Assembly: GCA_021818045.1 (NCBI GenBank)
Contig: JAKAFF010000090.1
Coordinates: 1-6,223, forward strand
From: a bacterium
GTDB taxonomy: Bacteria > Chlamydiota > Chlamydiia > Chlamydiales > SM23-39
Direction: 5' to 3'
Length of the DNA stretch: 6,223 nt
Shown here: positions 1 through 6,014 of the stretch, piece after piece
How the letters are laid out: every line of letters begins with the position of its first letter
How positions within the stretch are numbered: position 1 is the stretch's first letter
The notes under the pieces: generated by a model
What the model was told of the DNA's origin: nothing
The model's input: the letters and a program-made list of their open reading frames with translations, nothing else
The model's database searches: none
Made by a program: the position numbers and the translations under genes

Positions 1-1
1 T

Positions 2-1018
2 CGCGATTATCAGATTCAGATTCTGACGCGCATCAAAGTGATGGCCAAGATGGATATTGCAGAGCATCGCCTGCCTCAAGATGGAAGAATTAAATTGCGG
101 CATGGAGGTAGAGAGATCGATTTTCGTGTAAGTACACTGCCAACAGTCCATGGAGAGCGCGTAGTATTGCGCATTTTAGATAAAGGAAATGTATTGCTCG
201 GCTTGGATCAGATTGGCATGGATCGTCCAAGTTTAGAAAAATTGCGCAAACTCATCCATATGCCCGAAGGAATCATCCTCGTAACGGGTCCGACAGGAAG
301 TGGTAAAACCACAACTTTGTATAGCGCTTTGTCCGAAATCAATGATAGCGAAACGAATATCATTACCATTGAAGACCCTGTCGAATATAAGATCGCAGGG
401 ATTTCCCAGATCAATGTCAATCCCCGCATCGAACTCGATTTTGCCAAGGGATTGCGCCATATCTTGCGCCAAGATCCCGATGTTATCATGGTGGGAGAGA
501 TCCGCGATCGAGAAACCGCTGAAATTGCAATCCAAGCCTCTTTAACAGGACATTTGGTGCTGAGCACTTTGCATACTAATGATGCCCCTTCTGCATTGAC
601 GCGTCTGTCCGATATGGGGATTGAACCTTACTTGCTGGCATCTTCCATTTTGGCGGTTGTGGCTCAAAGACTTGTGCGCCAAATTTGCCACTCTTGCAAG
701 GAGCGCTACGAGCCTTCTTCGAAAGAGCGGATGGAGGTGGGGTGTGATGTAGAGGCCCCTTTTTATCGCGGTACGGGGTGTGCGCAGTGTTTTGGCACCG
801 GATACAAGGGGCGCCATGGCATTTATGAGTTGATGTACGTCGGCGCGAATCTCAAGGCTCAGGTATTGAAAAGTCAAGATGGCCAGGAGCTGCGAAAAGT
901 GGCGATGGCAGATGGGATGAGCGCATTAGCTATGCAAGGTGTCCAACTCGTGCTTTCGGGCATCACGACAAGCGAAGAGTTGCTGCGGGTCACCCGTATT
1001 GATCAGGGGGCTATTTAA
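2..1018 (+). CDS. gspE: Type II secretion / type IV pilus assembly ATPase GspE (5' end outside window)
   Basis: Cytoplasmic hexameric ATPase that drives pseudopilus assembly through the GspF platform. The reading frame is open from base 2, so the gene enters from the left edge; 338 C-terminal residues are visible of a family length near 500, and the N-terminal domain is missing. The ATG codons at 35, 38 and 47 are internal, because the text just before them ([20 protein letters not shown]) is classic GspE/PilB core. In fragment numbering: Walker A GPTGSGKT at 96-103, Asp box TIEDPVEY at 122-129, Walker [13 protein letters not shown] at 158-169, and His box [12 protein letters not shown] at 182-193. 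The zinc-binding tetracysteine is complete: C229/C232 and C260/C263, as CxxC-27-CxxC. All catalytic motifs are intact. It ends TAA, with the A shared by the gspF ATG. PilB of a type IV pilus is the alternative; the GspG-like neighbour favours T2SS. Confidence 0.96.
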   Translation, partial: RDYQIQILTRIKVMAKMDIAEHRLPQDGRIKLRHGGREIDFRVSTLPTVHGERVVLRILDKGNVLLGLDQIGMDRPSLEKLRKLIHMPEGIILVTGPTGSGKTTTLYSALSEINDSETNIITIEDPVEYKIAGISQINVNPRIELDFAKGLRHILRQDPDVIMVGEIRDRETAEIAIQASLTGHLVLSTLHTNDAPSALTRLSDMGIEPYLLASSILAVVAQRLVRQICHSCKERYEPSSKERMEVGCDVEAPFYRGTGCAQCFGTGYKGRHGIYELMYVGANLKAQVLKSQDGQELRKVAMADGMSALAMQGVQLVLSGITTSEELLRVTRIDQGAI

Positions 1019-2211
1019 TGCCTTTATTTCAATACGAAGCCATTGCCACAACGGGCAAAAAGGTGCGCGCTACTATTGATGCTGATAATCTGCACGATGC
1101 AAAGCTTAAATTAATCAAAAGAGAGGTCGTTGCTTTAAAGATTCATCCTGTTGATCGACAAGTCTTGCAAAAGAGCGTATTGACCCGTGTGGAGTTATTG
1201 AACCTGACACGCGAAATTGCGCGGTTATTACAGGCAGGGTTGCCTCTTTACGAAACTCTTTGTGCGCTAGAAGAAAAATATAGGGGTCAGGCGCGTCCCC
1301 ATAGGTTGCTTCTCGATTTGGCGGATTCTGTGAGACAGGGGATGGCCTTTTCTTTGGCACTTTTCAAATACCCCCAAACATTTGATATTTTGTACACATC
1401 TATGATCGCAAATGCAGAAAAAACGGGAAGTTTAGGCGCGGCATTGCAAGAACTTGCCGAATTGATTTCTCGCCAGATACAGATTAAAAAACAGGTTGTG
1501 TCCGCTCTATTATATCCTGCATTGTTATGTGGTTTTTGCGTCGTTGTTCTCTCTTCTTTATTGTTTTATGTCGTGCCTTCCTTGCGCGAATTGTTCGAGG
1601 GTAGAGACTTGCATCCATTGACCCAAATCGTGTTCGCTGCAAGCGCATTTGCTTGCAAAGCAAAGATCCCTCTTGCCTTAGGCGCTATGGGGTGTTTGAT
1701 GTTAGGGGTGGGGGCTGTTGTGCTGCCGCAGTGGCGCGATCGGATCTTGTCATTGGGATATCGCTTGCCATGGATTCGCCATGTGATGGCGCGAGTCGCT
1801 TTTATTCGGTTCAGCCGCTCGGTTGCTACCTTGCTGGAAGGGGGACTTCCTTTAGTGCAAGCGTTCGCGCAAGGCCGCACCGTTATGCGCCATCCCGCAT
1901 TAGAGAAGGTTGTAGCACAGGCAGAAGAAAAAATTGCTCAAGGGCAATCGATTCACTCTCCGTTTGAAAATCACCCGTTGATCCCCCCACTTGTCCCCAG
2001 AATGATTGGGATCGCTGAGGAGGGAGGCAAACTCCCCTTCATGATGCGCCAGATCGCCCAAATCTACGAAGAAGAATTAGAAAAAATACTCACCCATTTC
2101 GCAAATTTAGCTCAGCCCGTATTATTATTGGTCCTCGGTATCATTATTGGCTTTGTGTTGCTCTCTGTTTTGCTGCCGTTAACGGATGTGAGCTCATTTG
2201 CCACAAATTAG
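1018..2211 (+). CDS. gspF: Type II secretion inner-membrane platform protein GspF
   Basis: Polytopic inner-membrane protein that couples the GspE ATPase to pseudopilus extension. At 397 residues it has normal family length. Two T2SSF domains are visible. The first has REIARLLQAGLPLYETL (65-81) and NAEKTGSLGAALQELAE (132-148). The second repeats the pattern with RSVATLLEGGLPLVQAF (267-283) and IGIAEEGGKLPFMMRQIA (330-347). Three hydrophobic segments, about 166-186, 217-237 and 367-387, match the three-helix topology of the family. The N-terminus [15 protein letters not shown] is typical (F-x-Y-x-A-x-x-x-G-K), which supports the start at 1018. An AGGGGG seven bases upstream can serve as SD. The start overlaps the gspE stop by one base (TAATG), so translational coupling is likely. 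Nothing is broken or missing. Confidence 0.96.
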   Translation: MPLFQYEAIATTGKKVRATIDADNLHDAKLKLIKREVVALKIHPVDRQVLQKSVLTRVELLNLTREIARLLQAGLPLYETLCALEEKYRGQARPHRLLLDLADSVRQGMAFSLALFKYPQTFDILYTSMIANAEKTGSLGAALQELAELISRQIQIKKQVVSALLYPALLCGFCVVVLSSLLFYVVPSLRELFEGRDLHPLTQIVFAASAFACKAKIPLALGAMGCLMLGVGAVVLPQWRDRILSLGYRLPWIRHVMARVAFIRFSRSVATLLEGGLPLVQAFAQGRTVMRHPALEKVVAQAEEKIAQGQSIHSPFENHPLIPPLVPRMIGIAEEGGKLPFMMRQIAQIYEEELEKILTHFANLAQPVLLLVLGIIIGFVLLSVLLPLTDVSSFATN

Positions 2212-2215
2212 GAGG
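2211..2215 (+). promoter_or_regulatory. Shine-Dalgarno site of gspG, overlapping the gspF stop
   Basis: GGAGG lies five bases before the ATG at 2221. Its first G is the last base of the gspF TAG stop. This fixes the gspG start and suggests ribosomes terminating on gspF re-initiate here. Confidence 0.85.
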
Positions 2216-2220
2216 TTAGC

Positions 2221-2637
2221 ATGAAAAAAAGAACTTTGACGCTTCTAGAGATCATGATCGTCATTTTTCTCATTACCCTGATCACAGGGACCATCGGGTA
2301 TAGTATGCGAGGCACTTTAGACAAGGGGCGCGCATTTAAAACAGAACAAGCCAGAGAGCAATTATACGATCTGCTACTCATGTGTTTAGCAGAAAATGCA
2401 AAAGCTACGGTCGATGATATCGCGCGTAACCCTTTAAATTATTTAAAGAATTCGGGAGTGGCAAAAAATCCAAATGCCCTATTACAAGATGGTTGGAGGC
2501 ACGATTTCCTGATTATGCCGAAAGGAAAATCGGATTTTTCCATTGTGTCTGAAGAGTATGACCGATATATTGCACGTACCCAAAAAGATAGCTCTACAAC
2601 AAATGCAAACGCCAAAGACGACGAAGATAGTCTTTAA
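2221..2637 (+). CDS. gspG: GspG-like major pseudopilin
   Basis: A 138-residue type IV pilin-like protein, expected to be the main pseudopilus subunit. The N-terminus is MKKRTLTLLEIMIVIF: a short basic leader, then the LTLLE motif with Glu at +5 (E10) and a hydrophobic helix at 11-27. The residue before the expected cleavage point is Thr5, where nearly all prepilins have Gly. The body has a helix rich in Glu/Gln and Leu, then NPLNYLKNSGVAKNPNALLQ and DGWRHDF (90-96), which corresponds to the DPWG region of GspG. FSIVS (106-110) is the usual final strand. The canonical YPTTEQGL segment and the C-terminal calcium loop (GADG type) are not recognisable. A polar, Asp-rich tail (122-138) ends the protein. 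Assignment as GspG rests on order after gspF and on the DGW motif; a general pseudopilin call is safe. Confidence 0.88.
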   Translation: MKKRTLTLLEIMIVIFLITLITGTIGYSMRGTLDKGRAFKTEQAREQLYDLLLMCLAENAKATVDDIARNPLNYLKNSGVAKNPNALLQDGWRHDFLIMPKGKSDFSIVSEEYDRYIARTQKDSSTTNANAKDDEDSL

Positions 2638-3109
2638 GAAAAAAAAGGCCTTCACTCTCTTAGAGCTGCTGGTGGCAATTGTCCTGATCTCCGTGGTGGC
2701 TGGGGCGGTTGGGTGGCGTATGTATGCAGGAATTGAAAAAAAACGGTTTCAAGCTGAGGTGGAGCGGGTAAAATTTCAAATAGTTGCTTGTCAGCGTCTT
2801 GCGATAGCCACCCAATCAGATTGGCAAGGCGTGTTTAAATTAAAAAATCGACAGTACTCTTTCGAAGTGTCTGGGGATATGCCCTCGCGCGTGGCATTCA
2901 CACCGCAAGTGCTGCATTCTACTGTGAGTGTTAATGGTCGTAATGCGGATGAAATTGTGATCGATTTTTATTCGAGTGGAGTGGTATTGCCGACGAAGTC
3001 AATCTGTTTGAGCTATAAAGGGCATAGGCAGGTGCTTGATTTGATCCATCTCTTCGAACGGGAGGAGGGGCAAAAAGAGGGTCCCGCCTATCCTACCCTC
3101 AAAAAGTGA
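2603..3109 (+). CDS. GspH-like minor pseudopilin
   Basis: A 168-residue prepilin-type protein if started at the ATG at 2603. Basic KKKKA is followed by FTLLELL, with Glu at +5 (E21) and a hydrophobic helix at about 22-38. Then comes a soluble domain with the EIVIDFYSSGVV stretch (117-128) and a late LSYKGHRQVLDL strand. This resembles the FimT/GspH C-terminal beta fold, in which a phenylalanine-x-x-x-glycine strand is followed by a second strand. The residue before the predicted cleavage site is Ala16, not Gly. The frame is open further upstream (ATG codons at 2543 and 2558), but these would give long overlaps with gspG and unusually long leaders. The start at 2603 gives a 35-base overlap and a 16-residue leader; its SD is weak, so the start is uncertain. 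GspI or another minor pseudopilin is the alternative. Confidence 0.8.
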   Translation: MQTPKTTKIVFKKKKAFTLLELLVAIVLISVVAGAVGWRMYAGIEKKRFQAEVERVKFQIVACQRLAIATQSDWQGVFKLKNRQYSFEVSGDMPSRVAFTPQVLHSTVSVNGRNADEIVIDFYSSGVVLPTKSICLSYKGHRQVLDLIHLFEREEGQKEGPAYPTLKK

Positions 3110-3111
3110 GC

Positions 3112-3140
3112 TTGAGGAAATGTCAAAATTCTTCTAATCT
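3112..3140 (+). promoter_or_regulatory. Possible sigma-70-like promoter before the repeat-protein gene
   Basis: TTGAGG (3112-3117; 4 of 6 to TTGACA) and TAATCT (3135-3140; 3 of 6 to TATAAT) are 17 bases apart, inside the 59-base gap before the ATG at 3169. The matches are weak. The site may give the repeat protein its own transcript in addition to operon read-through, or may be chance. Confidence 0.25.
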
Positions 3141-3168
3141 ATCTTATACACAAAAGAGTGGGTGCGTC

Positions 3169-5763
3169 ATGAGAAGACTTGTATTAATCACATTAGTGAT
3201 TTTATCAAATACTTTGCTGGGGAAGGAAATGGACGCCCTTCTTGCAACTTTGAAACCCAGGGAGCCCAACTGGAGAATCGAAATTTTAGAAAGCTTTCCT
3301 CAAGGCACCCCCAAAGAGGTGCTGTTTTATCAGCCCACAGTGGATGGGGAGGTTGGGGTAAAAAGAGTTTCGTTTTTTGAGCCGGGTCGCATCCGCACTG
3401 AATATGATGTCACGACTGTAGAGGAGGGCTCAGATGTAGCCAGCGAATGGGGGTCTGTATACGTTCCCCATGGGACGAAGGTCGATTTCTCCCAGGAAGG
3501 TGCTGTGACCCGTGTTGCGACGTACCAATATGGAACTCCTCATGGCACTTGCAAAGCCTTTTTCCCAAATGGCCAATTGCAAAGCGAGTGGGTATACGAA
3601 GCCGGTCACTTGGTACAAGAGGTGAAGGCGTATTATGAATCAGGAGAGTTGAAAGAAACGGCCCAATACGAAAATGGACTTTTGCAAGGAGACGCAATTC
3701 AATATTACCAAGATGGTCGTAAAGCTTTGCTTTGGCCCCATAAAAACGGAAAGTTACATGGAGTTGCCTATAACTGGTTCCCCAATGGTGCGCTACAGTT
3801 GCAGCGCTCTTATGTAGAAGGGGTTTTGCATGGTGATGGAGAGAGGGCTGCGATGATTGCCTATGATGATAAGGCAAATGTCGTAGAGATCATCGATTTT
3901 CGCCATGGGGAGCCTGTGGGATTGCATACGCGGTACTACCCAAATGCGATGGAGGCATATCGCGTAAGTTACAAAAATGGGAAAAAAGAGGGCAAAGAGC
4001 AGTTTTTTGCGGAAGATGGTTCCTTGTTGGGTGAAGGACAATTTTCGGAAGGGCTTGCCATAGGTAAGCATTGGAGACAATATCCAAATGGCAATATGGC
4101 CTATCAAGCGCAGTTTGATTTGTACGGCAATTTGACTGAACCCATTATGGAGTTTGGAGAAAATGGGGGCAAACTGCGCCAAATGTTCGTATTAAAGGAG
4201 CGGTTGAACGGTCCTTATTATGAGTGGTATCCCGATGGGACCAAAAAGCAAGAATCGCTTTACCTGAATGGGGAATACGATGGAGAACAGAAGGAGTTTT
4301 ATCCTTCGGGCCAATTGAAAATCGTCTCTAATTATAAAGACTGCAAGAGGGATGGGTTGTACGAAGAGTGGTATGAGAACGGACAGTTAAAGCGCCGAGC
4401 TCATTTTCTCGAAGGGGCAAAAGAGGGACAATTTGTAGAGTGGCATGAGGATGGGACGGTTAAATTCGATGGGCTTTTTGTAGCTGATCTGCCAGAAGGT
4501 GTGCACAGCGAGTGGCACCCTAATGGGCAGTTGAAAATGCGCTCCGAATTCGTCTCTGGTATCAAACAGGGATGGCATCGAGAGTGGGCAGAAAGTGGCG
4601 ATTTGGTTTTTGAGGCTTTATTTGAAAATAATCAGATGCACGGACTTGCTCTTTCTTGGTGGGATAAAGATCAGGTGCAGACGCGCTTTCAGTTTGAGCA
4701 CGGGAAAAAAGAAGGGATGCATAAGTGGTTTTTTCGAGATGGGAAGCCCGAGCGAGTGGCGACCTTTAAAAACGATCTTATGGATGGAGAGATGCTCTCT
4801 TGGTACTCGGATGGGGCGCTCCAAGCGGTGCAGCTATTTCGCGAGGGAAAGCCCGTAGGAGAGCACCGTTTTTATTTTCCCAAGACACAACCTTCACAAA
4901 AAGACGAAGAGCGCCTTTCGCGCGTTTGCCATTACAACGAAGAGGGGCAAATGCATGGCGAAGAGGTGGTCTATTTTCAAGAAGGGGGCCTCCAAGCGAG
5001 CATAAATTATGCGAATGGACAGCCGAACGGAACAAAGCGCGTATTTGATACAAGCGGAAACGTGGTAGAAGAGGCGCAATATATAGCCGGGAAACTGGAA
5101 GGGAAATACTTTCAAAAGGCTGCAGATCAGAAAGAGGTCGTGATTTATTATCGCAATCATTTAAAAAACGGTCCCCAAGTGATTTACTACCCGCCCGACG
5201 AGAAAGGGGAAAGAAAAGTGGCTCTAGAGACACATAACAAGGATAACTTGATAGATGGTGTGACGATCGAGTACTCGCAGCAAGGGATCAAGCTGACAGA
5301 GACTCCTTTTGTAAAAGGTAAAAAAGAGGGGCTCGCCCGCATATTTTCTGGAGGACAGAAAGTGATTGCTACCGTGCAGTTGGCACACGACAAGAAAAAT
5401 GGTTTGACAACTCACTATTTCCCAAGTGGCGCTATTTATCGGGAAGTCAGCTATGTGGACGATTTGCGAGAAGGCCCGGAAAAGACTTATCACGAAAACG
5501 GGGAAATAGCCTCCATTTTTCAATATGAAAACGATAAGCTAAATGGATTGAGTGAGAGTTGGAATGCCGAGGGCACGCTCGTATTTGAAGCGGAATATGT
5601 CAACGATTTGCGGCACGGAAAATTCAATAAATATTACGACGACGGGTCTCCCCTTTTGCAACAACAATTTGTCAACGATAAGTTGGAGGGAGAAAAGAGG
5701 CGTTACGAAAAAGATGGATCGATGACTGTGTCTATGTATCGCGATGGGGAATTGGTTCGTTGA
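3169..5763 (+). CDS. Large exported YwqK/MORN-type repeat protein
   Basis: An 864-residue protein. Residues 1-18 (MRRLVLITLVILSNTLLG) form a Sec signal peptide: two arginines, a hydrophobic core and a plausible cleavage after Gly18. There is no lipobox cysteine and no later membrane segment. Residues 19 to about 101 are non-repetitive or very degenerate. From Gly102 to the end run about 30 units of 23-25 residues with the pattern G-x-x-x-x-W/Y-Y/F-x-x-G-x-L-x-x-x-x-x-Y/F-x-x-G-x-x-x. Clear examples are GLYEEWYENGQLKRRAHF and GVHSEWHPNGQLKMRSEF. This is the repeat that databases label YwqK-family antitoxin, related to MORN; that name comes from Bacillus YwqK and does not prove antitoxin activity. 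Each unit should form a beta hairpin, giving a long beta solenoid. Only three cysteines occur in the mature part (128, 392, 587). No enzymatic domain is visible. The gene follows the pseudopilin gene by 59 bases, so an exported or surface role, perhaps as a T2SS cargo, is inferred. An in-frame GTG at 3106 (GTGA overlap) is possible but has no SD and would lengthen the signal n-region. Confidence 0.9.
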   Translation: MRRLVLITLVILSNTLLGKEMDALLATLKPREPNWRIEILESFPQGTPKEVLFYQPTVDGEVGVKRVSFFEPGRIRTEYDVTTVEEGSDVASEWGSVYVPHGTKVDFSQEGAVTRVATYQYGTPHGTCKAFFPNGQLQSEWVYEAGHLVQEVKAYYESGELKETAQYENGLLQGDAIQYYQDGRKALLWPHKNGKLHGVAYNWFPNGALQLQRSYVEGVLHGDGERAAMIAYDDKANVVEIIDFRHGEPVGLHTRYYPNAMEAYRVSYKNGKKEGKEQFFAEDGSLLGEGQFSEGLAIGKHWRQYPNGNMAYQAQFDLYGNLTEPIMEFGENGGKLRQMFVLKERLNGPYYEWYPDGTKKQESLYLNGEYDGEQKEFYPSGQLKIVSNYKDCKRDGLYEEWYENGQLKRRAHFLEGAKEGQFVEWHEDGTVKFDGLFVADLPEGVHSEWHPNGQLKMRSEFVSGIKQGWHREWAESGDLVFEALFENNQMHGLALSWWDKDQVQTRFQFEHGKKEGMHKWFFRDGKPERVATFKNDLMDGEMLSWYSDGALQAVQLFREGKPVGEHRFYFPKTQPSQKDEERLSRVCHYNEEGQMHGEEVVYFQEGGLQASINYANGQPNGTKRVFDTSGNVVEEAQYIAGKLEGKYFQKAADQKEVVIYYRNHLKNGPQVIYYPPDEKGERKVALETHNKDNLIDGVTIEYSQQGIKLTETPFVKGKKEGLARIFSGGQKVIATVQLAHDKKNGLTTHYFPSGAIYREVSYVDDLREGPEKTYHENGEIASIFQYENDKLNGLSESWNAEGTLVFEAEYVNDLRHGKFNKYYDDGSPLLQQQFVNDKLEGEKRRYEKDGSMTVSMYRDGELVR
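3472..5760 (+). repeat. About 30 tandem degenerate YwqK/MORN coding repeats
   Basis: The repeat period is about 24 codons (72 bases), and most units start with Gly, often preceded by His, Glu or Asp (for example HG, EG, DG). Units are conserved as protein but well diverged as DNA, so this is an old duplication series and not a recent tandem expansion. Three places break the register: a double-length stretch around 4060-4200 where an internal Gly is lost, a 9-10-residue insertion near 4882-4915 (residues about 572-583, rich in Lys/Gln/Asp/Glu), and a longer unit near 5173-5250. Confidence 0.85.
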
Positions 5764-5773
5764 AGAAAAATAT

Positions 5774-5793
5774 TTCCTTTTTTCAAAAAGGAG
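5774..5793 (-). terminator. Weak A/T-rich inverted repeat, possible minus-strand terminator
   Basis: TTCCTTTT at 5774-5781 can pair with AAAAGGAG at 5786-5793 (8 pairs, one G-U) around a TTCA loop. On the plus strand no T-tract follows. On the minus strand it is followed by ATATTTTTCTTC (5773-5762), so it could stop antisense transcripts that read through from the converging methyltransferase gene. The stem is mostly A-T and therefore weak. Confidence 0.3.
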
Positions 5794-5800
5794 TACAGTG

Positions 5801-5825
5801 GGATCTGCGATGAAAGTCGCAATCC
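5801..5825 (+). promoter_or_regulatory. GNRA-capped leader hairpin before the 36-codon ORF
   Basis: GGAT (5801-5804) pairs with ATCC (5822-5825) and TGCGA (5806-5810) with TCGCA (5817-5821), with C5805 bulged. T5811 and G5816 can form a wobble pair closing a GAAA tetraloop. This gives nine Watson-Crick pairs plus one wobble. No T-tract follows, so it is not an intrinsic terminator of the upstream gene. It ends four bases before the AGGAG of the small ORF, a position suited to controlling its translation or stabilising the RNA. Confidence 0.55.
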
Positions 5826-5842
5826 AATTAGGAGAAATATGA
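5810..5842 (+). CDS. Possible 10-codon leader ORF (MKVAIQLGEI)
   Basis: An ATG at 5810 opens a 10-codon frame ending in TGA at 5840-5842, which overlaps the ATG of the next ORF in an ATGA arrangement. A GGGA at 5800-5803, seven bases upstream, is a weak SD candidate, and a better AAGGAG at 5788-5793 is too far away. The start codon sits at the top of the leader hairpin, so translating it would open the hairpin. The geometry suggests a coupled leader peptide, but a frame this short can arise by chance. Confidence 0.3.
   Translation: MKVAIQLGEI
5830..5834 (+). promoter_or_regulatory. Shine-Dalgarno site of the 36-codon ORF
   Basis: AGGAG lies four bases before the ATG at 5839. It is the main support for treating this short frame as a real gene. 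Confidence 0.65.
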
Positions 5843-5949
5843 ATAAACAACCAGTAAAACCGCAACCTGCGGCTCCCTCGAATAAAACTCCTGAAAAAAA
5901 AACAACTCCAGCTCCTGTAGCTCCTCAAAAACCAAAAGTTGGTAAATAA
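5839..5949 (+). CDS. Small Pro/Lys-rich basic protein, 36 residues, function unknown
   Basis: I do not recognise this protein. It contains nine Pro, eight Lys, four Ala, three Thr, three Gln and one Glu, for a net charge near +7, with no hydrophobic segment, no aromatic residue and no Cys. It should be fully disordered. The start MNKQPVKPQPAAP has a good SD (AGGAG, four bases away), and the frame ends in TAA. It lies 75 bases after the repeat-protein stop and is followed 32 bases later by a strong terminator hairpin, so it looks like a complete small gene. The composition recalls Lys/Pro/Ala-rich tails of histone H1-like proteins (chlamydial Hc1/Hc2 are the known examples) and TonB-type linkers, but 36 residues are too few for a homology claim. 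Nucleic-acid binding through charge is the simplest guess. No convincing promoter was found directly upstream. Confidence 0.65.
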   Translation: MNKQPVKPQPAAPSNKTPEKKTTPAPVAPQKPKVGK

Positions 5950-5981
5950 AGTCGCTGGGCTTTTACCAGAATAGTTCAAAT

Positions 5982-6009
5982 CTTAGGCGGATTGCAAAGT
6001 CCGCCTAAG
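5982..6009. terminator. Strong terminator hairpin between convergent genes, probably bidirectional
   Basis: CTTAGGCGGA (5982-5991) pairs perfectly with TCCGCCTAAG (6000-6009). Two more pairs (T5992-G5999 wobble, T5993-A5998) close a GCAA tetraloop of the GNRA type. On the plus strand it is followed by TCTTGTTACTT, a modest T-rich run. On the minus strand ATTTGAAC follows. It sits 32 bases after the 36-codon ORF and 5 bases after the minus-strand methyltransferase stop, so it can serve both. Confidence 0.85.
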
Positions 6010-6014
6010 TCTTG

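Noticed and set aside
208..567. Long antisense frames opposite gspE (also 233-535 and 542-877)
   Set aside because: They lie wholly within the strongly supported gspE frame, show no domain-like sequence and have no SD; they are shadows.
3410..3877. Antisense frames opposite the repeat protein (also 3793-4182, 4778-5233 and 5539-5979)
   Set aside because: They mirror the repeat codon pattern and have His/Ser/Leu-rich compositions typical of reverse-strand shadows. None has a plausible start signal.
3472..5760. Regular spacing that could suggest a CRISPR array or DNA satellite
   Set aside because: The period of about 72 bases exists at protein level only; the DNA units are diverged and lie in one open frame.
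3169..5763. Toxin-antitoxin pair formed by the YwqK-like protein and a neighbour
   Set aside because: The repeat protein has an export signal, and no adjacent frame resembles a toxin; the 36-residue peptide has no membrane or nuclease features.
5760..5799. Promoter for the small gene (TTGAAG, TACAGT, AT-rich stretch)
   Set aside because: No pair of boxes has both acceptable matches and 16-18 base spacing, and a start set by TACAGT would fall inside the leader hairpin.
5955..5969. Small inverted repeat CTGG / CCAG after the 36-codon ORF
   Set aside because: The stem has only four pairs and a seven-base loop; the strong hairpin at 5982-6009 is the credible terminator.
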